DNA of 64,000 bases, taken from assembly GCA_002811675.1 (NCBI GenBank), contig PDIM01010328.1, forward strand, positions 219,202-283,201. The letters are read 5' to 3'. The notes beneath the pieces are model-generated. The model saw only the letters and a program-made list of their open reading frames with translations. It ran no database searches and was not told where the DNA came from. The position numbers and the translations under genes are program-made. Source of the DNA: Ichthyosporea sp. XGB-2017a. Its lineage: Eukaryota; Opisthokonta; Ichthyosporea. Below, piece by piece: positions 1-9,233 of this stretch; position 1 is the first letter of the stretch, and the number at the start of each line of letters is the position of its first letter.

Positions 1-500
1 GGAGGGTGTATTAGTGTACTGCATGACTGGGACCGTGGTTTCCCACGACCAGGCCACCAGCTTCTTGTGATATTGCCTTAATACAAAGACGATTCCCTAC
101 CTCATATCCTAAGCCGAAAGCCGACCTAGTGTTTCAGAAGTGATTTGCGTGTAATTTGCTTGCTGGGCATTGCGAAGGAATCAGGCTGTTGAAACTTTCC
201 ATTATTATAAGCCACTTTCTTTGTTTACTGAATTCTAGTTGAGGTAATACTGGGGGCACTGTACTGAACAAGATCTCCCTTTGACTCGACTCTCATTTCG
301 CGCGTGGGTGATCGAATTATTGGCTTTGTTCCTGCTGTACTATTCCATAAATCACATTACTTCGGAAAAAGAATCAAGGGGTTAATAAGTCTTACATATT
401 AGGCGCTGGTCCTCTCTGATTTTCAAAGTAGCTACTGTAAATCAACTGAGACAGCCTCACTAGCCGATTTGTTTTTATTCAACGACAAATATCAGAGCAT
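1..500. other. Intergenic, no gene seen
   Basis: No reading frame of convincing length or composition is visible on either strand. The last 150 bases presumably hold the promoter and leader of the gene starting at 501; I recognise no specific motif. Confidence 0.5.
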
Positions 501-1118
501 ATGACAGAAAGCGACTGTGAGGAAGAGCTTATCCGGAGATTGGAGCAGGCGCCTCAAAGGTCCCTAGAGTCTTTGAAGCGGGAATTTGCTCATCGATATG
601 ACGGAAAGAGGGAACTTCATGGAATTAGTTATGAAGAATCTATGAGAGAGATTACCAACTTACTTGCACAGGAGGATCCTGAAAAGCCGTTTGTTGTGAA
701 CAAAGTGTACTCGTTTCGAAATAACCCGAAAGGCAAAGAAAAAACGGTTGCAGTACCTGGAAAGCGCTTTAAGAGGTTAATTGCAAAGAAAAAAATATTT
801 TCTACTGTGGAATTGCAAAATTTGTGCCGGGGTGTGACTTCTTTTGCCGGCAACTGCGACGACATTGCAGTGTGGCTTGGAAGCGGTGATGATGAACTGC
901 CACCTTGTTTGGAAGGGTTTGATGGCCACTATGTGTGTTATTATTTTGGGCTTCAGTGCAATTGTGGTCCAGCAATTACAGAAATTGTGATAAACCCTTA
1001 CAAGGACCTCATTCTTATTTCTGAGCATTCCCGAACCAACTTTAAAAATGTATATATTGAGTGGTTGAAGCGACAAAAGCGAAAAGCTTTAGACAATGCG
1101 TTGCGGACGGCTCGCTAG
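501..1118 (+). CDS. Hypothetical protein, 205 aa
   Basis: Single-exon frame from a real ATG at 501 to a TAG stop. The protein begins acidic (MTESDCEEEL), has a lysine/arginine-rich middle (about residues 75-100, including VPGKRFKRLIAKKK), a cysteine-containing segment (LQCNCG near residue 152) and a basic C-terminus. I see no signal peptide or membrane segment, and I do not recognise the family. The length, the even amino-acid composition and the lack of an equally good frame on the other strand support a real gene. It could be a nuclear or RNA-associated protein given the basic patches, but that is only a guess. Confidence 0.65.
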   Translation: MTESDCEEELIRRLEQAPQRSLESLKREFAHRYDGKRELHGISYEESMREITNLLAQEDPEKPFVVNKVYSFRNNPKGKEKTVAVPGKRFKRLIAKKKIFSTVELQNLCRGVTSFAGNCDDIAVWLGSGDDELPPCLEGFDGHYVCYYFGLQCNCGPAITEIVINPYKDLILISEHSRTNFKNVYIEWLKRQKRKALDNALRTAR

Positions 1119-1775
1119 AAAATACATTCCCTGGTATGCACTGTCGTGCCAATTGCACAATACTCTTGGCCCATCGTGCTCTGCACAGAGTGTTTACGCT
1201 GCTTGATATCTAAATTCTTAACTTCGTCGTTGAGATGAGAGCCAATTGACATACCGAAGGTGGGCGCCATAGCGCTTGCCTAAAAACCCAGACGGCCAAA
1301 GGTGCAAGCCACGTTGAATATGCGCACGTTAGGATTCGAGCCCCATTATTTTGCGAGACATCGTCATTGTCTGAGATAGAATCTCCACTTAAATGGCCCT
1401 GAATGGCACGTGTCAGATACAAGACTCCCAGTGGCGATGGAAGAATTCATCTGGAAAGCAATATCCCCATAAAAAGGCAAATTATGTAATGCGGCAATAA
1501 AGGCACCCCTTAACCCTATTGTCAGGTGACATGATCAATTGAGTGTTGTAGCTGGACAATGACGTGATATGGAGTCAGCTACTGCCTAGCTACTGTAGCC
1601 TCAACTAGGTGCAGTACTTGTGTCCTAATCTAAAAAACCATTACACAGCGTATAGAAGGAGATGCAAAACTGAGACATAGAGAACACTGGGAGTAGACAG
1701 ACAGTCAAGGCCCTCTTTTGTCGTTCGTCTTGCGAAAGAAAGCGGTCACACAACAAAAAGGCTTATTTATATACA
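1119..1775. other. Intergenic, no gene seen
   Basis: No supported coding sequence. A GATTCGAGCC stretch near 1332 recalls a tRNA T-loop but has no matching stems, so no tRNA is called. The end is purine-rich and leads into the next gene. Confidence 0.5.
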
Positions 1776-2504
1776 ATGAAGGCAAATCAGTTTTGTAGTC
1801 AGTTTATGAATCACTACACTGCCTTGTGCAGAGATAAGCCTAAGGTCAAGAAATCAGTAGATGTAAAGGCGTCTCTCACTCGTTGTAGTAACATGCAGGC
1901 AGTGCCCCCCAACAGAGGGGTAAACAATCAGGCAACATTTAATGCTGTAGAGAATTCCTTGATTTCAAATATTGAAAATGCTTTTAAGGACGTTTCCGAC
2001 TGTTGTTTTGAAATCAATCTTTCAGGACAGACACTAGAACTCAATGAGATAAAAGCGCTTTGCTTGACGCTCGAGAGGAATTCTAAGCTTAGAGTTCGTT
2101 TATTACTTCATGGTTGCAGTATAAGTGACGAAAGCATGGTGTATATAGTGCGGCTGATTAGAAAAGACACGGGTGTATTTTTTCTTGATCTATCTTTGAA
2201 TCCTAATGCATTCAGAAAGTTTTATATTTTAGAAGCTTTCGTGGAAGCACTTAAGTTTAACACTCACCTAAAGGGACTTATACTAGATGATAACAGCTTT
2301 AAAGAAAGTCACGTGAGTCTAATATGCAAGTTTTTGTCCAATCCCATGTATTTAGAGCGCGTGAGCTTACTGGGGGTGTGTGGGGAATTATCTCGAGAGT
2401 GCCTCGAGTGTTTATTGAAAGTTCCAGAGCTTAATGGGAAAATTGCTGACTTTTCAATTGACACAGCTCTCCTAGAGTCGAATGAAGTGTGTTCTGGGGG
2501 GTAG
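1776..2504 (+). CDS. Leucine-rich-repeat (RNI-like) protein, 242 aa
   Basis: Single exon, ATG at 1776. After an N-terminal stretch of about 70 residues without features, the protein shows ribonuclease-inhibitor-type LRR units: FEINLSGQTLELNEIKALC, then LRVRLLLHGCSISDESM, GVFFLDLSLNPNAF and LKGLILDDNSFKESHVS. This gives four to five repeats spaced about 28-30 residues apart (residues about 75-210). RNI-type LRR proteins usually mediate protein contacts; the partner here is unknown. No signal peptide or membrane segment is visible. An AATAAA signal about 255 bases downstream (near 2758) may be its polyadenylation site. The repeat assignment is firm; the function is not. Confidence 0.75.
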   Translation: MKANQFCSQFMNHYTALCRDKPKVKKSVDVKASLTRCSNMQAVPPNRGVNNQATFNAVENSLISNIENAFKDVSDCCFEINLSGQTLELNEIKALCLTLERNSKLRVRLLLHGCSISDESMVYIVRLIRKDTGVFFLDLSLNPNAFRKFYILEAFVEALKFNTHLKGLILDDNSFKESHVSLICKFLSNPMYLERVSLLGVCGELSRECLECLLKVPELNGKIADFSIDTALLESNEVCSGG

Positions 2505-4256
2505 CAATTCTGCGGCACCCCCGACTATGGGAAGTAAGTTGACTATTATGACGGAAGTGGTAGACCAAGCCACTTGACATTTCTTTGGGCAGACCAAGTA
2601 CTTAATTAATTGTGTCTTCCGAGTAGAAACACACACTGTGGGACTTATACTCGCTGATGCGCAGCTGACATTCCAGATGGAGAAGTTGTTCCCTTCCGGA
2701 ACTAAGAACCGTTCTAATAATGCGCGTGCTTATTACAGTAATTATTGTTGTGCACTCAAATAAAGTTCAATGAATGAATGCAGATATGAATGCATAGTGC
2801 CTATATCTGTGCCGTACTCGTTTGTAGATCCTCTGCACAAAGTTTGTAGTACATTTCGTGGGAACCTTTGCTGGTCATAAACTAATTGCGGCGCACAGTT
2901 TAAACCCATCAGACAGAAAAGCTACCGTACGTGCGTGTGTCCAGCTGAAGAAAGACTCAAAAAGCAGTTTCCAAACTAGTCTGCAATTTAGAATATCCAG
3001 TGCAATCCCGGCATCATGATGCCCTTGCGGTCTCTTCGGTCTTAATCCTCATGAAATATTTACTTGAGCTTTGGTTATAAATAGCCTTATAGTATGTAAT
3101 TAAAGTGAAATTATGGAGAATATTGTTCCCAATTTCTTCCCTGTATTTCCGAATGTTCCCAGAGTACTCTTCATCTGTTGTTCCATTTTCGAGGCTGTAG
3201 TTACTGTGAAGTGTAATTGCAACAACAAAACAAACTGCGAGAAATCTGCTAAATATATATGTCAGTAGCAGATCATCTGAAAAATAGAAGATACAGCGAG
3301 GAACTATATAATAATGTGTACTATGTAATGGAGGAAGATGATTGTAACTCATGGGTGTAAATTAGCGGTGGTGCTGCGCTGTGAGCCATGTACTACACTC
3401 GTGCAGTTGACAATTTAATTTCTATAATTACTACATAATTGTTTCATGATGCTGTGACTCTCGAAGAAAATTCAAAAATCGCCTATAATTAAATGCCTAT
3501 TGTCAATTGTCATGAGAGCCATGTAATTGTTGGTGATGTGATTGGATGGTATTCTGTATTCATCTATCTATTAATGTAATTAATACTTAACGCTCCTTGT
3601 AAATAATATTATTGGCTGAGAAAAGGATATGAAAAAATGGGGAAGCACATAACCTTTTCTGTAACCCTAGCAATTTTGGAGTTTTTAATCTGGTTTTGGA
3701 ATATTATGATGGAAGACAGCTGTAGGGAGCCAATGGCATCATCAAGACTTCAGTAACTATCATCATCACTCCTGGTTTGGGCATCGAATAATTACCTAAA
3801 GAGAACATTGGAGTGCTCTTTCCGGGACCCTACGAAGAGGGTGTATAAATCAGCGAAGAATTAGGGAATGGGCCTGTGGGAAGGGATGGGAGTGCATGAG
3901 AGAGTGAGATGAAGAGTGTGTTTGATCAGATTCAATAAAATCTCCGAGCCCATAGTTGGGCGTGATAAAGAGTCCTGCTCTTATGCAGGGACTTGGATAT
4001 ATATAGGTTCATGCAATTAGGATGAAGATATGAGGGACCTCCTAGGCCCTCTCCCCTTTAGCGGGGAATTTATAGGGAAATCCTCATCCCAGAAACTCCC
4101 ACTCATTTTTGTTTTCTCAGCGAAGGAATTATCTCCCATGTGATTGGTAGGCTAGTTGGAGTACCTGTGCTGTGATTGGACAGATGGTGATGCTGGATGT
4201 CTATTGCAGGCACGGTGGACCTCCATTACGGTTCTCACATGACCCTAATTTGTATA
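2505..4256. other. Long intergenic region, no firm gene
   Basis: About 1.75 kb with no convincing gene. It contains an AATAAA site near 2758, a weak reverse-strand ORF (listed separately), and a GAGGG...CCTAGG...CCCTC inverted repeat near 4030-4052. Composition is mixed, without long homopolymers. Confidence 0.45.
3014..3352 (-). CDS. Doubtful ORF, 112 aa, possible membrane protein
   Basis: An ATG-to-stop frame with a hydrophobic segment (residues about 28-47) that could be a signal anchor, followed by a hydrophilic tail with possible N-glycosylation sites. No homology is recognised and the AT-rich context makes a chance frame likely. It is listed only because nothing else occupies this stretch. 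Confidence 0.15.
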   Translation of the reverse strand: MSYNHLPPLHSTHYYIVPRCIFYFSDDLLLTYIFSRFLAVCFVVAITLHSNYSLENGTTDEEYSGNIRKYREEIGNNILHNFTLITYYKAIYNQSSSKYFMRIKTEETARAS

Positions 4257-4472
4257 TCGCCGGCCACTCACAGGGCCACTCACAGACGAAAACTATAAAA
4301 CATCACTCTCTCCACGTTGACGAAATATTTGTGTAATTTGTACACTAGCAAGATTTAGATTTGCAAGATTTCGATTTTGGAATTGGCTATAGTACTTAGT
4401 ATTTCCAGCTTGGTCATATATATAGTATTTAAAAATGATTAATTTGAATGAACAAAATTCAAAAGAAAAGGT
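4257..4472 (+). repeat. Left copy of a contig-end duplication
   Basis: These 216 bases recur immediately right of the N run at 4573-4803. The two copies are the same except that the right copy holds one extra 15-base unit in a GATTT-rich minisatellite (near 4675-4700). The copy ends inside the first codons of the transporter, so the transporter's 5' end is present twice. This looks like two contig ends that overlap but were not merged, perhaps two alleles. Confidence 0.85.
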
Positions 4473-4572
4473 NNNNNNNNNNNNNNNNNNNNNNNNNNNN
4501 NNNNNNNNNNNNNNNNNNNNNNNNNNNNNNNNNNNNNNNNNNNNNNNNNNNNNNNNNNNNNNNNNNNNNNNN
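4473..4572. other. Assembly gap, exactly 100 N
   Basis: A run of exactly 100 N, the customary placeholder for a gap of unknown size. Because both flanks carry the same sequence, the true gap is probably absent or negative. Confidence 0.95.
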
Positions 4573-4803
4573 TCGCCGGCCACTCACAGGGCCACTCACA
4601 GACGAAAACTATAAAACATCACTCTCTCCACGTTGACGAAATATTTGTGTAATTTGTACACTAGCAAGATTTAGATTTGCAAGATTTGGATTTGCAAGAT
4701 TTCGATTTTGGAATTGGCTATAGTACTTAGTATTTCCAGCTTGGTCATATATATAGTATTTAAAAATGATTAATTTGAATGAACAAAATTCAAAAGAAAA
4801 GGT
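4573..4803 (+). repeat. Right copy of the contig-end duplication
   Basis: Same sequence as 4257-4472 but 15 bases longer, because one GATTT...TTGCAA unit is repeated. This copy is continuous with the complete transporter gene and contains its promoter, leader and first codons. Confidence 0.85.
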
Positions 4804-6097
4804 CGTAAACCCGACCAAAATACAGGTGGATGATGATTTGGTTTTTGAGAAGGAAGACGACTTTGCGCATCTTCGCACAGCTGGAGTGTCTTCTACAGCT
4901 ATTACTATAGTCTGTAGTATGGTTGGAGCGGGAATGCTTTCTCTTCCGGCTGCCTTTGCAAGAATGGGGTGGATTTTGGGGTCAATTATGATTGGTTTGG
5001 TCGGTTTGTTTGGGATGTATGCGGGGCTTCTTCTTGTCAAGTGCTTGAATACATTGGATTCCCATGGGAAACGTATAAGATCCTATCCTGACTTGGGAGA
5101 AGTATGCTTTGGGAAAACTGGAAGATATATTGCTCATTTTGGTACCTATGGAACGTGTGTAGGTGTCGGAATTCTTTTTCTCATTTTGTCCACAGACTCA
5201 TTTAGAGACTTGACACACGAGGTTAGTGCCACTGCATTCACCTGCATATCCGCCGTGATTGTCATCCCATCTATTTTCACAAAAACCCTCCACGGAGCTT
5301 CCTTTATCAGCACCATTGGTCTTCTTGCCGCCTTCCTCATGGCGTTGATTGTTGTTGCCGAAAACATTTACTTTTTTACCACTGGCGGAAAGCCAGGCAA
5401 AACAGAACTTGTTCACCCTGATATCACTGACTTTGGGTATGCTTTTACGACCATTATCTTTAGTTATGGTGGAGTTTGTTGCTTCCCTGAGCTTGCCAGT
5501 CTGATGAAAACTCCTGAAAAGTTTCCAAAAGCTATTTTCTCTGCCTTTCCTCTTGTTCTGTGCATTTATTACCTTGTAAGCACAACAAGTTATGCTGCCT
5601 ACGGAGTAGTTTTGTATGAGGATGAATTTAGTGGCAATGTTGCTAACAACATCCCAGACAACTTTGGTCGAACAATCATTTCTGTAGCAATCATTGTTCA
5701 TGTTCTTTGCGCTTACATTGTGTATATGAATCCGTTCTTTAGAGAGATCGAAATTTCGTATGGCATCGATGAACAGGAAAATGCCTTTGCAAAAAGAAGT
5801 ATTCTTAGACTTATCATCGTTGGATTGACCTTGTTGGTTGCCATTGTTATCCCATTCTTTGGTGATGTTGTTTCTCTTCTTGGTGCTACAACCCAAAGTT
5901 TGTCATGTGTTCTCATTCCCATTGCTTGTTACTGGAAAATGTATGGGCGCGCTACTTGGTCTCGAGGGGTCCGTGGGAAATTGGAGACTGTATTGCAGGT
6001 ATTTATTTTCTTGGTCGTCGTTGTAGCCGGTGTTTTGGGTACAATTATTGCAGTGAAGAACATCATTGACAAAAGTTCTACCTACCATTTCTTTTAA
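4766..6097 (+). CDS. Amino acid transporter, AAAP family (SLC36/SLC38/AVT type)
   Basis: Single exon, 443 aa, start ATG at 4766. After an acidic cytosolic tail of about 45 residues comes the family's first transmembrane helix with the GAGMLSLPAAF motif. About ten further hydrophobic helices follow, matching the 11-helix AAAP fold (Pfam Aa_trans). A central YAFTTIIFSYGG stretch corresponds to the conserved helix that lines the substrate path. Family members carry neutral or cationic amino acids across plasma or vacuolar/lysosomal membranes, usually with H+ or Na+; the substrate cannot be told from sequence. The gene converges on the acyltransferase, with only 100 bases between stops, and an AATAAA lies in that interval near 6140. 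Confidence 0.92.
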   Translation: MINLNEQNSKEKVVNPTKIQVDDDLVFEKEDDFAHLRTAGVSSTAITIVCSMVGAGMLSLPAAFARMGWILGSIMIGLVGLFGMYAGLLLVKCLNTLDSHGKRIRSYPDLGEVCFGKTGRYIAHFGTYGTCVGVGILFLILSTDSFRDLTHEVSATAFTCISAVIVIPSIFTKTLHGASFISTIGLLAAFLMALIVVAENIYFFTTGGKPGKTELVHPDITDFGYAFTTIIFSYGGVCCFPELASLMKTPEKFPKAIFSAFPLVLCIYYLVSTTSYAAYGVVLYEDEFSGNVANNIPDNFGRTIISVAIIVHVLCAYIVYMNPFFREIEISYGIDEQENAFAKRSILRLIIVGLTLLVAIVIPFFGDVVSLLGATTQSLSCVLIPIACYWKMYGRATWSRGVRGKLETVLQVFIFLVVVVAGVLGTIIAVKNIIDKSSTYHFF

Positions 6098-6197
6098 GTC
6101 TCCTTTAAAAAGTTCTGAAAAAGCACTTTCTGTATAAATAATAAACGCCTTTCTTTTTCTGAATCCGCAAGAGTCGTCAGATTTTATTTTCAAATCT

Positions 6198-7504
6198 TTA
6201 CTGCTTCTTTACTTTGATATTGGGACCATAGAGTCGCAACTCAAGCATCTCAACACCCTTGTATTTGATTGATATTCCAACGAATACTGCGGTTGCCAAA
6301 AGGCAGTAATAAAAGACGACGGCCTGAGTGGCAACAAGGTATACAGCACCGACACAAAAGAATGCCCAGTACAGTAGGGCCATTGCCATGATTTTTGTTG
6401 TCATGCTGTTCAAGGAGTCATATCCAGGTCCCCCCATTTCCCTGTCAAAGCTCTTGAAGCTTTTATCGTCATAGAATTTTTCTAGTTTTTTCTCCTTTTC
6501 TTTCCACAGCTCTGGATTGCACAAAATATTCGATACATACGTGTCAGGAACGAACGTTAAACAATTCTTCAGTAACCTCTGTATTTCACTCACCTTCACA
6601 CCATTTTTGAATTTCCTCATCAGACATGGACTTAAGAATCTTGATGTCATACTTTTTGACGTTAATATGGACTTCCTTGGGAATATCCCCCTTTGCAATG
6701 CTGGTAGGCTTGAGAGGGATGTTCTTCGGGTATCCCAAAGAGACATCATATATGAAGTCAATATCATCTACAAACAAAAAAAAACGTATACAGAAAGTAT
6801 ATGCACACAGACCAGCTGAGTATTGCAAAGAAATTTTCATGGTCATTCTACCCTTGTTAGCATAACTTACCTTTCAACTCTCTTACACAGTGGACAAAAC
6901 CGGTGGTGCGAGGATGCAACACATATTTATATTTCGGAAGATTCATTTTTTCTGCAAATGCATCGGAGCGTCCCAATGATTTTTTGTTAAAATCTGTACC
7001 TTCCGGGAATATAAGCATCTGTAGCCTGTACCCAATGCTTTTATAATAGCCAAATTGATTAGACATATGCACTTTATCTTCTTCCCACTTTCGTTTTAAG
7101 AACATAAAGGAAAACATTTGCATTGCCCACCCCGCCCCCGGGACAAATTTAAGAGGAAATTTCAGAACAATTTTTTCATTTCGAAGTCTTCCAAAGCGCG
7201 CGAAAAAGGACCAGAGATAAAGCCAGTCAAGTTGGGTCCTATGATTAGCAATCATAATATATCTATCATTCGGATTGGGTTGGTCCCCACTAAATTTCAA
7301 TTTCATGCCACAAAAAATCTCCAAAAACCCCACCGGCAGCAGAAACCACAAATTTGAAATCCAGTCACATATTTCTCGGTACACTTTCGGCTTCAAAAAC
7401 AAAAGAGGCAAAATGGGGAACATTATGAGCATGGAGCCAAAAAGGGTCGAAGTCAGCATAAGTGCTGCTAACGTAATCCCGAGTATGTAGTCCTTGACAG
7501 ACAT
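6198..7504 (-). CDS. LCLAT1: Lysophospholipid acyltransferase, LCLAT1/AGPAT8-like
   Basis: Three exons joined by homology: 6871-7504, 6594-6767 and 6198-6511, with GT-AG introns of 103 and 82 bp; 373 aa, about the length of animal LCLAT1. The first exon has an N-terminal membrane segment and the PlsC/LPLAT catalytic motif NHRTQLDW (HX4D). It is followed by the FPEGTD motif and the YVLHPRTTGF block typical of this subfamily. Exon 2 contains YDVSLGYPKNIP and exon 3 a C-terminal hydrophobic pair. These enzymes re-acylate lysophospholipids such as lysophosphatidylinositol or lysocardiolipin at ER or mitochondria-associated membranes. The codon at 7516 is TTG, so the start is the ATG at 7504. Confidence 0.93.
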
Positions 7505-8169
7505 GTTTAGCGTCAAGCTAGCAGTATGGGGTGATGCTAAATTTCTGAATGGGGTGGAGAAGAGTTAAAGAAAGAGAAGTGTAGTTCTTCGTGCCTATGT
7601 TGGATTGTCTAAGAATACACCGCCACAACACAAATCAGGAAAATAGGAAATAGGACAAGAAAATAGGAAATAGGATCCATTCATATTTGTTCAGGGAGCG
7701 GCTCCCTGTCTAATTATTCATTCTGTCCCAACTCCCAAGTCCCAGTGCTGGATCGAAATGATCTGCTGTGGATTGTCTCCTTGTGAGTTGTGGATTGTAC
7801 TTGCCCACATGATCACGGAATGTAGCCTTTCCCTAACCCTTTTCATACAAAATCCCCAGGATGCTGCAGATCGAGTCGAGCTGGTGCGCCAGGGCACATG
7901 CATGATAGGGTTTGTTATCCGCAGCAGTGACGTGAGCAGTCTAGCTTGTTGTACACGTTGTAGCCAGTCCAGTCTGAACTCTGAAGTCACTTATTAGTCT
8001 TGGACACATGCACTGCAGCCAAGCCCAGGGGCACAAGTATGGGCAGCTCACTGTATTGAGCCAGTTCCCTTCCAGTCCATTAAGGACGACTCATAGCTCA
8101 TCAGAAAGCTTTATATGGGTGTAGAGGGGACTAGTTTATTGTCATGTTCGTTTGGATGTCTTGTGGTGC
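7505..8169. other. Intergenic, short tandem duplication only
   Basis: No supported gene. A direct repeat of about 20 bases (core GAAAATAGGAAATAGGA) occurs twice in tandem near 7637-7674. The region separates two genes on the same (minus) strand, so it must hold the acyltransferase promoter and the Maf terminator. Confidence 0.5.
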
Positions 8170-8805
8170 TTACGACCTTTCCGAAACAATGGATACGAGT
8201 TTCGAGCAGAATCGATGGATTGGAAATCCCACAACATTGTAGTAACAGCCATTCAGCCCTGATACCAAAGTGCCCCCCAGTCCCTGGATGCCATATCCTC
8301 CAGCTTTGTCCATAGGCTCTTTGGTGGCAACATATCCTCGGATCACGTCGTCACTAAGCGAATCAAAGCAAACTTCAGTACGTTCAAAGAACTTGTACTC
8401 CTGATACTCCTCCTTTACGGTGTGCCTAAACAGAATAACAACGCCGGTATATACTTCGTGTTTGCGCCCGCTAAGACTTTTCAGCATCTCAAAAGCAAGC
8501 TGCTCGTCTGCAGGCTTTTCCAAGATACATTTGTCCCGTACAACCACAGTGTCTGCCCCAATAATAATATCCGCATTGAGCTCCTTCCCCTTTCTCTCCT
8601 CTACCTCCCTTGCCTTACAGCGTGCAGTTTCCACAACATATTCGCTCGGATGGGAAAAAGAGCTCTTATCCAAAGTTTCCGGAAAAGTTGAAGGAACAAT
8701 ATCGAGTTTCAGCCCAATCCCTTCCAAAAGGTCTTTTCTTCTTGGTGATCCGCTAGCCAAGACGATTCGTCTGGCACACAGCTGTGGGAGTATTGAAAAG
8801 ATCAT
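8170..8805 (-). CDS. Maf-like nucleotide pyrophosphatase
   Basis: 211 aa from the ATG at 8805. The family signature lies at the N-terminus (RIVLASGSPRRKDLL), followed by IIIGADTVVV, LEKPADEQLAFEMLKSLSGRKHEVYTG-type sequence (split in my reading at the known conserved blocks) and EPMDKAGGYGIQGLGG. All catalytic blocks of Maf/ASMTL-N proteins are present. Maf enzymes hydrolyse non-canonical or modified nucleoside triphosphates (m5UTP, pseudo-UTP, dTTP/UTP types) and so clean nucleotide pools. The frame extends 20 codons upstream to 8865 but the homologous start aligns with the ATG at 8805. It matches the stand-alone bacterial/eukaryotic form; no methyltransferase domain follows. Confidence 0.93.
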   Translation of the reverse strand: MIFSILPQLCARRIVLASGSPRRKDLLEGIGLKLDIVPSTFPETLDKSSFSHPSEYVVETARCKAREVEERKGKELNADIIIGADTVVVRDKCILEKPADEQLAFEMLKSLSGRKHEVYTGVVILFRHTVKEEYQEYKFFERTEVCFDSLSDDVIRGYVATKEPMDKAGGYGIQGLGGTLVSGLNGCYYNVVGFPIHRFCSKLVSIVSERS

Positions 8806-9233
8806 AAGGCTAATGAGACACGGCAAATGTACCTTGAGTCTAAACAATCTGAAGCAATGGAGCAAGGGGTCATAACAATAACAAAATATAGCAAGCTAAT
8901 TTATTAATAATAATAAACCCTAATCCACCTCTTAAAGATCTGCATCATGCGCGCATGATCCGTCGAAGTGTTGTACTTGTGTGTTTCATGTGTACCCTCC
9001 TTATTACATAGTAGAAGAGGGGTACTGTTGTATGTAGGCCAGTGTTGCAGGGGGGATTAGCAGCTAGCAAGGCACTGGCTAGCCTAGAGGAAGAGACAAG
9101 AAGGGATCCAGGAGTGGAGGGGCACATAGTTACATAGCTGCTCAGAGTGTGGAGTCTGGACCACGTTTAAATAGTGGACCACACCATTGATATTTAATTC
9201 TGTGTTGTTGGGGACTGCTGTTGAGGATTGACA
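8806..9233. other. Divergent promoter region
   Basis: Spacer of 428 bases between the divergent Maf and NUP88 genes. It holds an AAACCCTAA telo-box-like word near 8916, an element known in other eukaryotes from promoters of growth-related genes; its role here is unproven. No gene is seen. Confidence 0.35.

Noticed and set aside
1325-1345. Possible tRNA T-loop (GATTCGAGCC)
   Set aside because: No complementary T stem, anticodon arm or acceptor stem could be folded around it.
5198-5896. Minus-strand frame of about 230 codons
   Set aside because: Shadow of the AAAP transporter on the other strand.
8806-8865. Upstream extension of the Maf frame
   Set aside because: The 20 extra residues lie before the conserved start; homologues begin at the ATG at 8805.
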